From Chloroflexota bacterium (GTDB taxonomy: Bacteria > Chloroflexota > Limnocylindria > Limnocylindrales > CSP1-4), in assembly GCA_021785115.1 (NCBI GenBank), contig JAJYGO010000371.1:1-19562 (forward strand): 19,562 nucleotides of DNA, given 5' to 3'. This document shows positions 6,603 to 14,176 of this stretch, piece after piece. The notes below the pieces were generated by a model. It did not search any database, had not been told where the DNA came from, and saw nothing but the letters and a program-made list of their open reading frames with translations. Made by a program: the position numbers and the translations under genes. Position 1 is the first letter of the stretch. Each line of letters starts with the position of its first letter.

Positions 6603-7027
6603 TGGCGAGGCGTTACGCGCCTGCGTGCGCCCTCGTCGCGGCGCTCGTCGGCGCGGGCTGCGTCGGGAACCATCCGGCAGGCGCCATCAACATGCGCAAC
6701 GACTCCTCGGCTCCCGTCACCGTGCACATCGCGTGGCCGGGCGGCCTGCCCTTCGGTCTGTTCGGGCCCGGCAGCGTGACGCTGACCGTGCCGCCGTGGC
6801 AGCCAGGATGGTGCGCGACCGCCGGGCTCGGCGTCATCGGGGTGCCAGCGACCGTCACGGTCTCCGGCGCTGCCCTGTCGCACACCGCCACCTACAGCGT
6901 GCCCGCGGACGTGGTGGAGTCCTCGTCGTTCTACCTGCACGTCGATCGGACGGGCACGATCGCGACCGGGGCGAGACCGCCCATCCAGCTCCCCTGCACG
7001 GGGTATCCGGTCGGGCAACAGCCGTAG
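6602..7027 (+). CDS. Lipoprotein, unknown function
   Basis: A 141-residue protein with a signal peptide ending in the lipobox VGAGC (cysteine at residue 20), followed without a long linker by a small, probably all-beta domain (about residues 28-120, e.g. SAPVTVHIAWPGGLPFGLFG and VPATVTVSGAALSHTATYSV) and a proline-rich tail. The ATG overlaps the TGA of the preceding lipoprotein gene by one base, so the two are almost certainly cotranslated. The two may act together at the outer face of the membrane. No family is recognised. Confidence 0.8.
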   Translation: MARRYAPACALVAALVGAGCVGNHPAGAINMRNDSSAPVTVHIAWPGGLPFGLFGPGSVTLTVPPWQPGWCATAGLGVIGVPATVTVSGAALSHTATYSVPADVVESSSFYLHVDRTGTIATGARPPIQLPCTGYPVGQQP

Positions 7028-7250
7028 GGCTCGCCGGATCAGAGGCGGCAGGCGGGCCGTGCTCGTCGGGGGCTCGACAACCGATCTACCCGGCTCTCCC
7101 GAGACGTATCTCGCCGCTGCCAGCGAGTGAGTTGCCCGGCCTGAAGCCACCCTCCACGACACCCCGTTCGGCAGGCGGTGCCCGGACAACGAGCGGCGCT
7201 GTCGTTTGGCAGGCGTCGCGGCCGACCACTCCCGCGCACGCCGCGATCCT

Positions 7251-9875
7251 TCATGCCGTCGAGTCGACCCACAGCTCGACGCCCGTGCCCGCGTCGAGGA
7301 CGGCGCGCGCGAACTGGCCGGGATCCCCGCCGACGACCTTCAGCGACAGCACCCAGCACAGCCGCAGCGTCGGCGAGGGGCCGGTTCCGGGCGCGACCGG
7401 CGGCGCCCACGTGAGCGTCGCGTCGGCGACCTGCACGGGCAGCAGCGAGGAGCGCGAGCTCCGGGCCGCGACGAACGCGGCCTCGGCCTCGGCGCGAGAG
7501 AGGACGTGGGCGGGCTTCGGTTCGAGCGTCCGGTCGAGGTGGTGGAACCCTGCGAACGAGCCGTCCGCGTAGAGCGTGATCCCGGTGCCATCGTCCATCG
7601 TCGGCACGCCGTCGACGGTCCGCGGCCAGGAGGCGGTCCAGAGGTCGGCATCGAACGTGAGCGGGACCGAGTCGGTCGGGATGGAGTAGCCAACGGCCGC
7701 CGCGACCGACACGACGCGGCCCGACGCGACATCCTTCGTGACCGCGGGCGTGCCCGGCGGAGATGCCGTGCGGAAGACGAAGGTGAGGACGCCGCTGGTG
7801 TCCCACTGCACCTGCCAAGCCGTCCCGAAACGCACGACCATGTTCGTCGCGCCCGTCGTCGTGTCCGCCTCCTGGCCGACCGTCCCTCCCCCGGGCACGT
7901 CGTAGCCGAGCGCCTGGATCAGTGAGCCGGCGCGCGCGAGCCACGATGAGTCCGGACCAGCCGCCGCAGGTGACGGCGAGGGCGTCGCGGACACGAAGGG
8001 CTTCAGCGCGACTCCGGAGAGATCCACGAGCGTGCTCCCTGAAGCGTCGAGGGCGACGATCCGCACGACACTCGACGCGGTTTCGAGCCGGGCGATGTAA
8101 TGCCCGTTCCCGAGGGCGGCTGACGAGCTCGACCCATCGGCTGCCGTCACGACGACGGCCGCTGCTCCAGCCGGCGCGCGCCCGACGATGATCTGGCGCG
8201 GTGCGGCGGTTGCGGCGCCGACGCCCGTGTCGTATGTCAGCGCGGACGACGGAGCAGGATCCATGCGTCCCACGTCGGTCTGAACGGCCCCGAATCTGCC
8301 GTCGCTTCCGCGTCCGACGGCACACAACGTCTCATCCGTTCCCGACACGAAGAGCAGCACGCTCTCGTCCGCCTGATCGAGCTCGACCGCGAGCCTCCAG
8401 CCGGTGGTGCCAGCTTCGGCCGACGCCGCGCTCGCCGGCATCCCGCACGCGGCGACCGCGGCGAGGTTGGGCACGTTCGCCGTCGCCGAGGCGCCGGCGT
8501 CCCCGATCCAGAACTCGACGCGATCGCCGCCCATGCCCCCCACGGTGCTCCCGATGATGACGGCGCGCGAGCCGCTGACGGCAAACGCGAAGGCCGCGTC
8601 CTGTGATGTGGCCGCGATCGCGTCCGACCGCCATGCCGCCCCATCCCGGGAACTCCAGACCGAGGCCCCACCAGGGCCGAGGCTGCCCAGCGCGACGAAG
8701 CCGCCGCTGAGCGCATAGAGCTTCGGGACCGACGGGGGATAGATCGACGGTGCAGCGAGCCCACTCACAGTCTTCGTCCACGTCGCACCGCGGTCCGCGG
8801 AGGCCCACACGGCCAGGCCCGTCCATCCGTCAGGGACCGATTCGTCACCCCGGGCGGGAACTGCACCCAACGCCACGAGCCGCTGGCCCTGTCCCGCCAC
8901 GGAGAGCAGGCGCGCATCGAGTTGCGATGCGCCGTCGAACGTCGCGCGAATCCAGTGACGGCCATCCCGCGACGTCCAGGCCACCGCAGCTGTCTCGATC
9001 CCACCCACCGCCACGAAGCCGTCATTGGTCGCGGCAACGCCCCTCACCAGCGCGTTGGGCGTCCCAACATCCACGCGCGTCCAGTTCGTTCCGTCTGGGC
9101 TCCAGGCGGGCATGTCGTAGTCGCGACCCACGGCCAGGAAGCCGGCCGGCCCCGCGGCCACGCGGTCGAACTCCCCCGCGGCAAAGGCTGGCTGGTCCGG
9201 GACGCGCCTCCACGTGACTCCGTCGGTGGAGGTCCAGACCGCGGCCCGTGGGGCGGGATTCGTGCCCGTCGATTTGCCTGAGTTAGTGCCCGCCCAATCG
9301 GCGCCGACGGCGACCATCGATCCGCCGCAGGCGACGATCGCGGAGACGCCCGCGTAGCTTCCCTGTGGCAGCGATCCGGATGGAGTCCAGCCGGTGCCGT
9401 CGGTCGACCGGAAGACTTCGGGGGCCCGTCCGCTGTCGATCGAGGACACGACGGCGACGAACGCTCCGTCGGGAGCCACGGCGATCGCCGTGCCCTGCAC
9501 GGGACCGACGTGGAAGTCCGGCGCATCCGGGACCCGTGACCAGCTCGTGGGCGGCACGCCGGAGGGGAGAACGATGGGTGGCCCGGCGGTGGCCGAAGGC
9601 GACCCGACAGGGGTTTGACCCGGGGACGCGCTCGCCCCCGGTCCGACTGGCTGTTGCGGGCGCAGCGCGAAGAGCAGTCCGGCCGCGCCGACCACGAGGA
9701 TGACGGCGGCCAGCCCCGCCGCGAGCCGGGGCAGGACTCGCCACGAACGCCGGACCGAAGTCCGCGGCGTCGCGAGCGTCTCGCGGACGCGTGTCCGGAG
9801 CGCCGGCGACGCGGGCTCCGCCGTCATCCGGACGAGGGTCCGCCGGAGGTCTCGCTCGAACTGCTCGTCGCTCAT
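7251..9875 (-). CDS. Membrane anti-sigma-like sensor with Asp-box propeller
   Basis: An 874-residue protein: cytoplasmic N-terminus of about 48 residues (MSDEQFERDLRRTLVRM...), one membrane helix (about 50-71), a Pro/Ser/Gly linker, then a large outer region. Between about residues 110 and 460 there are six Asp-box/BNR-like repeats, e.g. STDGTGW (157-163), STDGVTW (216-222), SPDGTNW (259-265), SRDGRHW (302-308), SADRGATW (359-366) and SSRDGAAW (408-415), indicating a sialidase-like beta-propeller. The last part (about 645-874) contains a PepSY/YcdB-like pattern (GITLYADGSFAGFHHLDRTL; LSRAEAEAAFVAAR). The ATG at 9875 overlaps the sigma stop (ATGA) and has GGAGG eight bases upstream. It probably binds the upstream sigma factor and senses a surface ligand; no sialidase catalytic residues can be assigned. 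Confidence 0.85.
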   Translation of the reverse strand: MSDEQFERDLRRTLVRMTAEPASPALRTRVRETLATPRTSVRRSWRVLPRLAAGLAAVILVVGAAGLLFALRPQQPVGPGASASPGQTPVGSPSATAGPPIVLPSGVPPTSWSRVPDAPDFHVGPVQGTAIAVAPDGAFVAVVSSIDSGRAPEVFRSTDGTGWTPSGSLPQGSYAGVSAIVACGGSMVAVGADWAGTNSGKSTGTNPAPRAAVWTSTDGVTWRRVPDQPAFAAGEFDRVAAGPAGFLAVGRDYDMPAWSPDGTNWTRVDVGTPNALVRGVAATNDGFVAVGGIETAAVAWTSRDGRHWIRATFDGASQLDARLLSVAGQGQRLVALGAVPARGDESVPDGWTGLAVWASADRGATWTKTVSGLAAPSIYPPSVPKLYALSGGFVALGSLGPGGASVWSSRDGAAWRSDAIAATSQDAAFAFAVSGSRAVIIGSTVGGMGGDRVEFWIGDAGASATANVPNLAAVAACGMPASAASAEAGTTGWRLAVELDQADESVLLFVSGTDETLCAVGRGSDGRFGAVQTDVGRMDPAPSSALTYDTGVGAATAAPRQIIVGRAPAGAAAVVVTAADGSSSSAALGNGHYIARLETASSVVRIVALDASGSTLVDLSGVALKPFVSATPSPSPAAAGPDSSWLARAGSLIQALGYDVPGGGTVGQEADTTTGATNMVVRFGTAWQVQWDTSGVLTFVFRTASPPGTPAVTKDVASGRVVSVAAAVGYSIPTDSVPLTFDADLWTASWPRTVDGVPTMDDGTGITLYADGSFAGFHHLDRTLEPKPAHVLSRAEAEAAFVAARSSRSSLLPVQVADATLTWAPPVAPGTGPSPTLRLCWVLSLKVVGGDPGQFARAVLDAGTGVELWVDSTA

Positions 9876-10447
9876 CGTGCGTCCCTCCGCTCGGAGGTCT
9901 CGCGCTCCCAGGCCGTCCGCAGATGACCGAGCGCGTAGTGGATGCGGGACTTCACCGTCCCGAGGCGCTCGCCCGTCCGCTCGGCGATCTCCTCGAGCGA
10001 CAGGTCGGCCCAGAAGCGCAGCGCAATGACCGCGCGGTGCTCGGGGGAGAGCTCGGCCATCGCGCGCTCGAGCGCATCGAGCGTGGCGAGGTCGGTGGTC
10101 GAGTCGGATGCCGGAAGGCTCGCCGGCAGGTCGAGCGTGATCGGGCGGACGCGTCGACGGCGCAGCTGGTCCCGGCACGCGTTCACCACAATCCGCGTGA
10201 ACCACGCCTCCATGCGTTCGGGGTCGCGCAGCCCATCGAGCCCGCGCCAGGCCATGCACACCGCGTCATGCACGACGTCCTCGGCCTCGGATCGGTCGCC
10301 GAGGATGACGGCGGCCAGCGCACAGGAGCGGTCGAGGGAGGCCTCGACGTGGCACGCGAAGGCGCGCTCGATCTGCCCCGCGGCCTCCCCCCGGAGCGCC
10401 TCCGTCACCAACTCCCTCTCCGTCGCGCGAACGGCCTCCCCGATCAC
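9872..10447 (-). CDS. ECF RNA polymerase sigma factor
   Basis: A sigma-70 family protein of 191 residues from the chosen start. Its sigma-2 region (RSEAEDVVHDAVCMAWRGLD, EAWFTRIVVNACRDQLRRRR) and sigma-4 region (LSPEHRAVIALRFWADLSLE, EIAERTGERLGTVKSRIHYA) are complete and canonical. The GTG at 10447 is chosen because it lies ten bases after a CGTC that completes a candidate ECF promoter; the ATG at 10465, which adds six residues, would lie between the -35 and -10 boxes and lacks a ribosome site. A GTG at 10408 is a third option. The TGA overlaps the start of the propeller sensor gene. It is a close relative of the sigma factor at 11368 (shared LRD.ER...WF.RI.VN.CRD and AERTGER.GTV.SR). Confidence 0.9.
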   Translation of the reverse strand: MIGEAVRATERELVTEALRGEAAGQIERAFACHVEASLDRSCALAAVILGDRSEAEDVVHDAVCMAWRGLDGLRDPERMEAWFTRIVVNACRDQLRRRRVRPITLDLPASLPASDSTTDLATLDALERAMAELSPEHRAVIALRFWADLSLEEIAERTGERLGTVKSRIHYALGHLRTAWERETSERRDAR

Positions 10448-10457
10448 GACCCCATCT

Positions 10458-10482
10458 GACGCCATGAGGGCCCGAAAGGTTC
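10458..10482 (-). promoter_or_regulatory. Candidate autoregulatory ECF promoter
   Basis: Read on the minus strand: GAACC (10482-10478), 16 bases, CGTC (10461-10458), ten bases, then GTG at 10447. Spacing to the start codon equals that of the site before 18213. The base before GAACC is T rather than G. Such a site would let the sigma factor activate its own gene, as is common for ECF systems. Confidence 0.45.
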
Positions 10483-10584
10483 AACCGCGCCCGAACTCGA
10501 GGATCGCGATCCGACGCCAGGGGTCAAGGGGCGTTGGACCCGTGGACGAAGGAGTGATCCCGCGCCCGGCATGGTGCGGACCAG

Positions 10585-10590
10585 TAGAAT
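10585..10590 (+). promoter_or_regulatory. -10 box placed for a leaderless antitoxin mRNA
   Basis: TAGAAT matches five of six consensus -10 bases and ends six bases before the ATG at 10597, so the predicted transcript start is at the ATG itself. No good -35 box is seen. The sequence GTCCATATGAC (10591-10601), an imperfect palindrome around CATATG, overlaps the start and could be the antitoxin's operator. Confidence 0.45.
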
Positions 10591-10596
10591 GTCCAT

Positions 10597-10824
10597 ATGA
10601 CCATCAAAATGACTGCTACGGAAGCGAAGGCGAAGATCCTCGCGCTGCTGGACCAGGTGGCCGGTGGCGAGGAGGTGGAGATCACCAAACACGGTCGGAC
10701 GGTCGCGAGACTTGTTCCGGCGCGTGGCCCGCATGCGCTGAAGGCGAGCCTGACGGGCGTGGCGATGACGGCGGCACGCGATGAGGACCTGTTCTCGACC
10801 GGCGCGACGTGGGAGCTGTCGTGA
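10597..10824 (+). CDS. Antitoxin, Phd/YefM family
   Basis: A 75-residue protein matching the Phd/YefM antitoxin DNA-binding fold: start TIKMTATEAKAKILALLDQV, then GEEVEITKHGRTVARLVPAR, then a short C-terminal arm (about 45-75) expected to wrap the toxin. The antitoxin should neutralise the PIN-domain toxin encoded next and repress the shared promoter. Its stop overlaps the toxin's GTG start (GTGA at 10821-10824). The ATG at 10597 has no ribosome site, consistent with the -10 box six bases upstream and a leaderless message. The family assignment is firm; target and regulation are inferred. Confidence 0.9.
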   Translation: MTIKMTATEAKAKILALLDQVAGGEEVEITKHGRTVARLVPARGPHALKASLTGVAMTAARDEDLFSTGATWELS

Positions 10825-11213
10825 CCGCAGTCGTCCTCGACAGCCACGTCCTTCACTGGTGGTCGGCGGAACCCGACCGGATCAGCGCGGCCGCGGCGCG
10901 AGCCATAACCGAAGCGGATGAGCTCGCGGTCGCCGACATCTCGTGGTTCGAGCTGGCCTGGCTGGCCAGGCACGAACGGATCGTCGTATCGATCCCGATC
11001 GCATCGTGGCTGCAGCAGCTGGCCGTGCAGGTCACGACCATTGCCGTCACACCCGCGATCGCGACCACAGCCGTCAATCTGCCCGCATCGTTCCCCGGCG
11101 ATCCAGCCGACCGGTTGATCTACGCGACGGCGATCGAGTCCGGCAGCCGGCTGGTGACCAAGGATCAGAGGCTTCGGGAGCACGCGCATCCGCACCCGGT
11201 GACCATCTGGTAG
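10821..11213 (+). CDS. vapC: PIN-domain toxin (VapC-type ribonuclease)
   Basis: A 130-residue PIN-domain protein. The acidic metal-binding positions expected of the family are visible: Asp7 (VVLDSHVLHWW), Glu44 (ISWFELAWLA), Asp97 (GDPADRLIYATA) and Asp115 (LVTKDQRL). VapC-type enzymes cut specific RNAs, often tRNA or rRNA, and are blocked by the antitoxin. The GTG at 10821 is chosen because it overlaps the antitoxin stop as GTGA and gives a normal N-terminus; an earlier GTG at 10809 would run further into the antitoxin gene. All four acidic residues being intact suggests an active toxin. The specific RNA target cannot be told from sequence. Confidence 0.92.
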   Translation: MTAVVLDSHVLHWWSAEPDRISAAAARAITEADELAVADISWFELAWLARHERIVVSIPIASWLQQLAVQVTTIAVTPAIATTAVNLPASFPGDPADRLIYATAIESGSRLVTKDQRLREHAHPHPVTIW

Positions 11214-11332
11214 TCGGCGTGCCCGCCCCGACCCACGATCGGACTGACCGGCCGACCGACCAGCCGCGCGAAGCTCTCGGTGCCGGTCTCATGCGTTTGG
11301 ACGTCCCGCCCACGCGCTCCATGCGCGAACAT

Positions 11333-11358
11333 CGATCCATCCGGGGGGCTGCATCGTC
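11333..11358 (+). promoter_or_regulatory. Weak ECF-like promoter before the 11368 sigma gene
   Basis: CGATCC (11333-11338), 16 bases, CGTC (11355-11358), nine bases, ATG at 11368. The geometry copies the stronger sites, but the -35 core has one mismatch (GATCC instead of GAACC) in a position important for ECF recognition. Confidence 0.25.
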
Positions 11359-11367
11359 TGGAACGGC

Positions 11368-11931
11368 ATGTTCGGACGGGAGGCGGCGGTGACGGAGCGC
11401 GCGGTGGTCGACAGGGCGGCCGATCGCGAGGACGCCTTCGCCCGGCTCGCGGATCGCCAGCTCGCGGCCTCGTATCGGCTGGCCGCGGTGCTCCTCGGCA
11501 GTGAGGTCGAGGCGCAGGATGCCGTGCAGGATGCCGCCGTCCAGGCGTGGGACCGTTTCGGGAGCCTGCGGGATGCCGAGCGGTTCGGGCCGTGGTTCCA
11601 GCGCATTCTCGTGAACGGCTGTCGGGACCGGCTGCGGCGCCGACGACGGGTGCGCACGCTGCCGATCGAGGAGGCGCCGGAGCGGGTCGCACCGTTCCCG
11701 GCAACCCGGCTGGCCGAGCTCGACGCGTTGCGACGTGCGCTCGCGGACCTGCCGTCCGAGCAGCGCGAGGTCGTCGTCCTGCACTACTTCGGCGGGTTCA
11801 CGCTCGACGAGGTCGCCGAACGGACTGGCGAACGGGCCGGCACCGTGCGCTCGCGGCTGCACGCCGCGCTCGAGGCGCTGCACGCGGCCTACGACGCGGT
11901 CGAGCGTGCCGACGGGGGAGGCTCACGATGA
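11368..11931 (+). CDS. ECF RNA polymerase sigma factor
   Basis: A 187-residue ECF sigma factor with a sigma-2 region at about residues 20-95 (EAQDAVQDAAVQAWDRFGSL, FGPWFQRILVNGCRDRLRRR) and a sigma-4 region at about 125-178 (LPSEQREVVVLHYFGGFTLD, EVAERTGERAGTVRSRLHAA). The ATG at 11368 is nine bases after a CGTC; an in-frame GTG at 11389 with GGGAGG five bases upstream is an equally credible start (180 residues). The gene ends in an ATGA overlap with its membrane partner. It is paralogous to the sigma factor at 9872-10447, which is on the other strand across the toxin-antitoxin genes. Confidence 0.9.
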   Translation: MFGREAAVTERAVVDRAADREDAFARLADRQLAASYRLAAVLLGSEVEAQDAVQDAAVQAWDRFGSLRDAERFGPWFQRILVNGCRDRLRRRRRVRTLPIEEAPERVAPFPATRLAELDALRRALADLPSEQREVVVLHYFGGFTLDEVAERTGERAGTVRSRLHAALEALHAAYDAVERADGGGSR

Positions 11932-13451
11932 GCGACGAACGCTTCGACGCCGACCTGCGCGCGGTCCTCGACGAGCTCGCCCCGGCCGAGGTGCCGCCCG
12001 AGCTCCGCCTGGCCGTCCTCGACGTCCCGCACGCCCGGCCGAATGTTCGTCCCGGCGCGTGGTGGTCGCGGTCCGGCTGGCGGCCGATCGCGGTGTCGCT
12101 GGCGGCGCTCGCCGTCGTGGTCGTCGCGGCGCTCGCGGTCGTGCTTCTTCACCCCTTCCCGTCGGGACCGACCGCGGGCGGGCTGCCCACAACCAGCCCG
12201 CTGTCCTCCCCGCACAGCGCGCTCGTGTCCGGCTGGGTCGAGCAGACCGATGGCGCCTACGGGTACCGCATGTTGCGCCCGGCCAACTGGACGACGACGA
12301 GTGGCGACGGGATGCAGCGCTTCTACGTCGCGCCCGGGTTCCAGGGCTCCCAGGTGCAGGGCGTCGAGGTGCTCGTGACGAACCTGAAGGTGCTCGGAAC
12401 ATCGATGGGGACCAACGGGTCCGTCGCGCAGTGGTCGCTGTTCCAGCAGCACCCCGACCTCGCCGGCTGGACGGCGGCGCTCGAACGCATGATGGCGGTG
12501 GACTTCACCTACCACGTCATCCGCACGCTGCCCGAGGCGAAGCTGTACGCGATCACCGCAGTGGAGGGCAAGGAGTCGCCCACCCTGCTCGTCGTCGCGT
12601 ACGCCATCGCGGGCGGCGAGCCGTTCTCGCTCACGCTCGAGGCGGCCGGGACGTATAGCGATCTCGCCACCCTCGAGCGGAACGGCGTGCTCGACGACTT
12701 CGCGACGATGGTCGGCAGCATCGCGCCGATCCCGGCCGATCCGTCGAACGTCGTCCCGGCGATGCCGACGCCGCCGTCCGGGTCGACCGGCGCCCCACCG
12801 TCGGCTCCGCCAGCCGCCACACCGATCACCTCCGGCATGACCGACTACGTCGTCCACCCGGCAACCCCGAGGCCGTCGAAGCCGGTGACCGATCAGGCTA
12901 TCCAGGTCCTGTCGGCTCGGCTGCACTCGCTCGGCATCGGTGACTTCTCGATCGCCGCCGGCGACGCGATCACCGTCAGCGTCCCGGCGTCGGCCGATCA
13001 GGCCGCCGTCCGCGCCGTGCTCACGACGACCGGCGAGGTGTCGTTCGTGCCGCTGCCGCCGGCGACCTACGGGACATCGACGAGCGCCGGCACCAAGCCC
13101 GTTCCGAATACCGGCGACACGCTCGATCCGGCGCTCACGCCGCTGCTCGGCTCGGCCGAGATCGCGAGCGCGCAGGCCTCCACGGACGCGAGCGGCAATC
13201 CCGCGGTCGACCTCAGCTTCACCCCTCAGGGGGCGCGGCTCTTCGCGGACTGGTCGACCGCGCACGTCGGCGAGTTCTTCGCGGTCGTGCTCGACGGCAA
13301 GGTCCTGCTGGCGCCGTGCGTCAAGACACCGATCACGGACGGGAAGGGCATGATCGCGCTCGGTCAGGGCGGGCTCCCGGCGCCAGCGTCCGCCATCGTC
13401 GCGATCGTGTCGTCAGGCCCGCTGCCTCCGGAGTGGCGCCAGTCGCCCTGA
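11928..13451 (+). CDS. Membrane anti-sigma-like protein with SecD P1-like outer domain
   Basis: A 507-residue protein: a cytoplasmic N-terminus of about 50 residues (MSDERFDADLRAVLDEL, closely matching the start of the propeller sensor), one membrane helix (about 53-74), a domain at about 101-265 opening YGYRMLRPANWTTTSG (PsbP/DUF1795-like pattern, tentative), a Pro/Ala/Thr linker, and a C-terminal region (about 320-497) resembling the first periplasmic domain of SecD. The SecD-like features are AIQVLSARLHSLGI, DAITVSVPASADQAAVRAVL, the strand pair around GSAEIASAQASTDASGNPAV, and FTPQGARLFADW followed by FAVVLDGKVLLAP. No SecD transmembrane bundle is present, so it is not a translocase subunit. 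The start overlaps the sigma stop (ATGA). It probably binds the sigma factor inside and senses a signal outside. Confidence 0.85.
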   Translation: MSDERFDADLRAVLDELAPAEVPPELRLAVLDVPHARPNVRPGAWWSRSGWRPIAVSLAALAVVVVAALAVVLLHPFPSGPTAGGLPTTSPLSSPHSALVSGWVEQTDGAYGYRMLRPANWTTTSGDGMQRFYVAPGFQGSQVQGVEVLVTNLKVLGTSMGTNGSVAQWSLFQQHPDLAGWTAALERMMAVDFTYHVIRTLPEAKLYAITAVEGKESPTLLVVAYAIAGGEPFSLTLEAAGTYSDLATLERNGVLDDFATMVGSIAPIPADPSNVVPAMPTPPSGSTGAPPSAPPAATPITSGMTDYVVHPATPRPSKPVTDQAIQVLSARLHSLGIGDFSIAAGDAITVSVPASADQAAVRAVLTTTGEVSFVPLPPATYGTSTSAGTKPVPNTGDTLDPALTPLLGSAEIASAQASTDASGNPAVDLSFTPQGARLFADWSTAHVGEFFAVVLDGKVLLAPCVKTPITDGKGMIALGQGGLPAPASAIVAIVSSGPLPPEWRQSP

Positions 13452-13465
13452 TCGGCAGGGCCGCC

Positions 13466-14176
13466 CTACGGGACCGACAGGAAGCCGATGCTGCGGAGCG
13501 GCCAGCAGCGCAGCCATGCCCGTCCGACGACATTCGCGAGGGGGAACGCGCCGTAGACCCGGGAGTCGGCGGCGAAGGCCCGCTCGTCGCCCAGGACGAA
13601 GAGCGAGCCCGCCGGCACGACCCAGTGCGTCTGGCCCGAGCCCTCCGGACCCGAGCCCTCCGGATCGGTGGGCACACCGTCGCGCACGTAGGGCTCCTCG
13701 AGCCGACGGCCGTTGACGACCACGTGTCCGGCCCGCAGGTCGACCGTGTCGCCGGGAAGCCCGATGACGCGATACGCGGACACGAGATCGTCGGGCGACG
13801 GGCTCGGACCGAGGCGGACCATCACGACGTCGCCGCGGCCGTAGCCGAAGAGGGCCGGCAGCAGCGGGTCGGTGAGGACCTCGTCGCCCGGCTGGAGCGT
13901 GTTCCGCATCTCCATCTGGAGCACGGGATACGGGTGGGCGAGCGCCGCGCCGGCACACGCGAGCACGGCGACCGCGGCGACGAGGATGATGGCGAACGCC
14001 CTGAGCCGATCCGCCCGACGAGATCGCACGGGCGCCGGCCGAGGCGGCTCGGGCGGTGCGGGCGGATCGAGGTCGATGACCTCGGCGCCGAGCGCGCTGG
14101 CGTCGACCGCCGGAGGCCGGGCATGCTGCGCCGAACGACGCAAGGCCAGTCGAGGTCGCGGCAGCTGTCCGGTCAC
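13466..14176 (-). CDS. Signal peptidase I (S26) homologue lacking the catalytic Ser and Lys
   Basis: A protein of 236 residues: a proline-rich cytoplasmic N-terminus, one membrane helix (about 60-80), then an S26-type domain. Family boxes are clear: MRNTLQPGD (90-98), YGRGDVVMVRLGP (112-124), YRVIGLPGDTVDL (135-147), LFVLGDERAFAADSRVYG (192-209). However, the nucleophile Ser of the usual SMxPTL box is Glu89 (QMEMRNTL), and the general-base Lys before RVIG is Tyr135 (SAYRVIG), so cleavage by the usual Ser/Lys dyad is not expected. The GTG at 14176 is chosen since it overlaps the stop of a small membrane ORF (GTGA); TTG at 14143 is an alternative, and a long upstream open frame to 14491 has non-coding composition. 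Its stop lies only 14 bases from the convergent gene's stop. Confidence 0.85.
   Translation of the reverse strand: MTGQLPRPRLALRRSAQHARPPAVDASALGAEVIDLDPPAPPEPPRPAPVRSRRADRLRAFAIILVAAVAVLACAGAALAHPYPVLQMEMRNTLQPGDEVLTDPLLPALFGYGRGDVVMVRLGPSPSPDDLVSAYRVIGLPGDTVDLRAGHVVVNGRRLEEPYVRDGVPTDPEGSGPEGSGQTHWVVPAGSLFVLGDERAFAADSRVYGAFPLANVVGRAWLRCWPLRSIGFLSVP

Noticed and set aside
7028..7250. Possible RNA gene or terminator between convergent genes
   Set aside because: Only short stems are seen (e.g. CTCGC/GCGAG at 7110-7127); no tRNA-like T-arm or strong terminator could be made out.
9876..10259. N-terminal extension of the propeller sensor frame
   Set aside because: This stretch is an alternate frame of the sigma gene; the ATG at 9875 with GGAGG and the ATGA overlap is the natural start.
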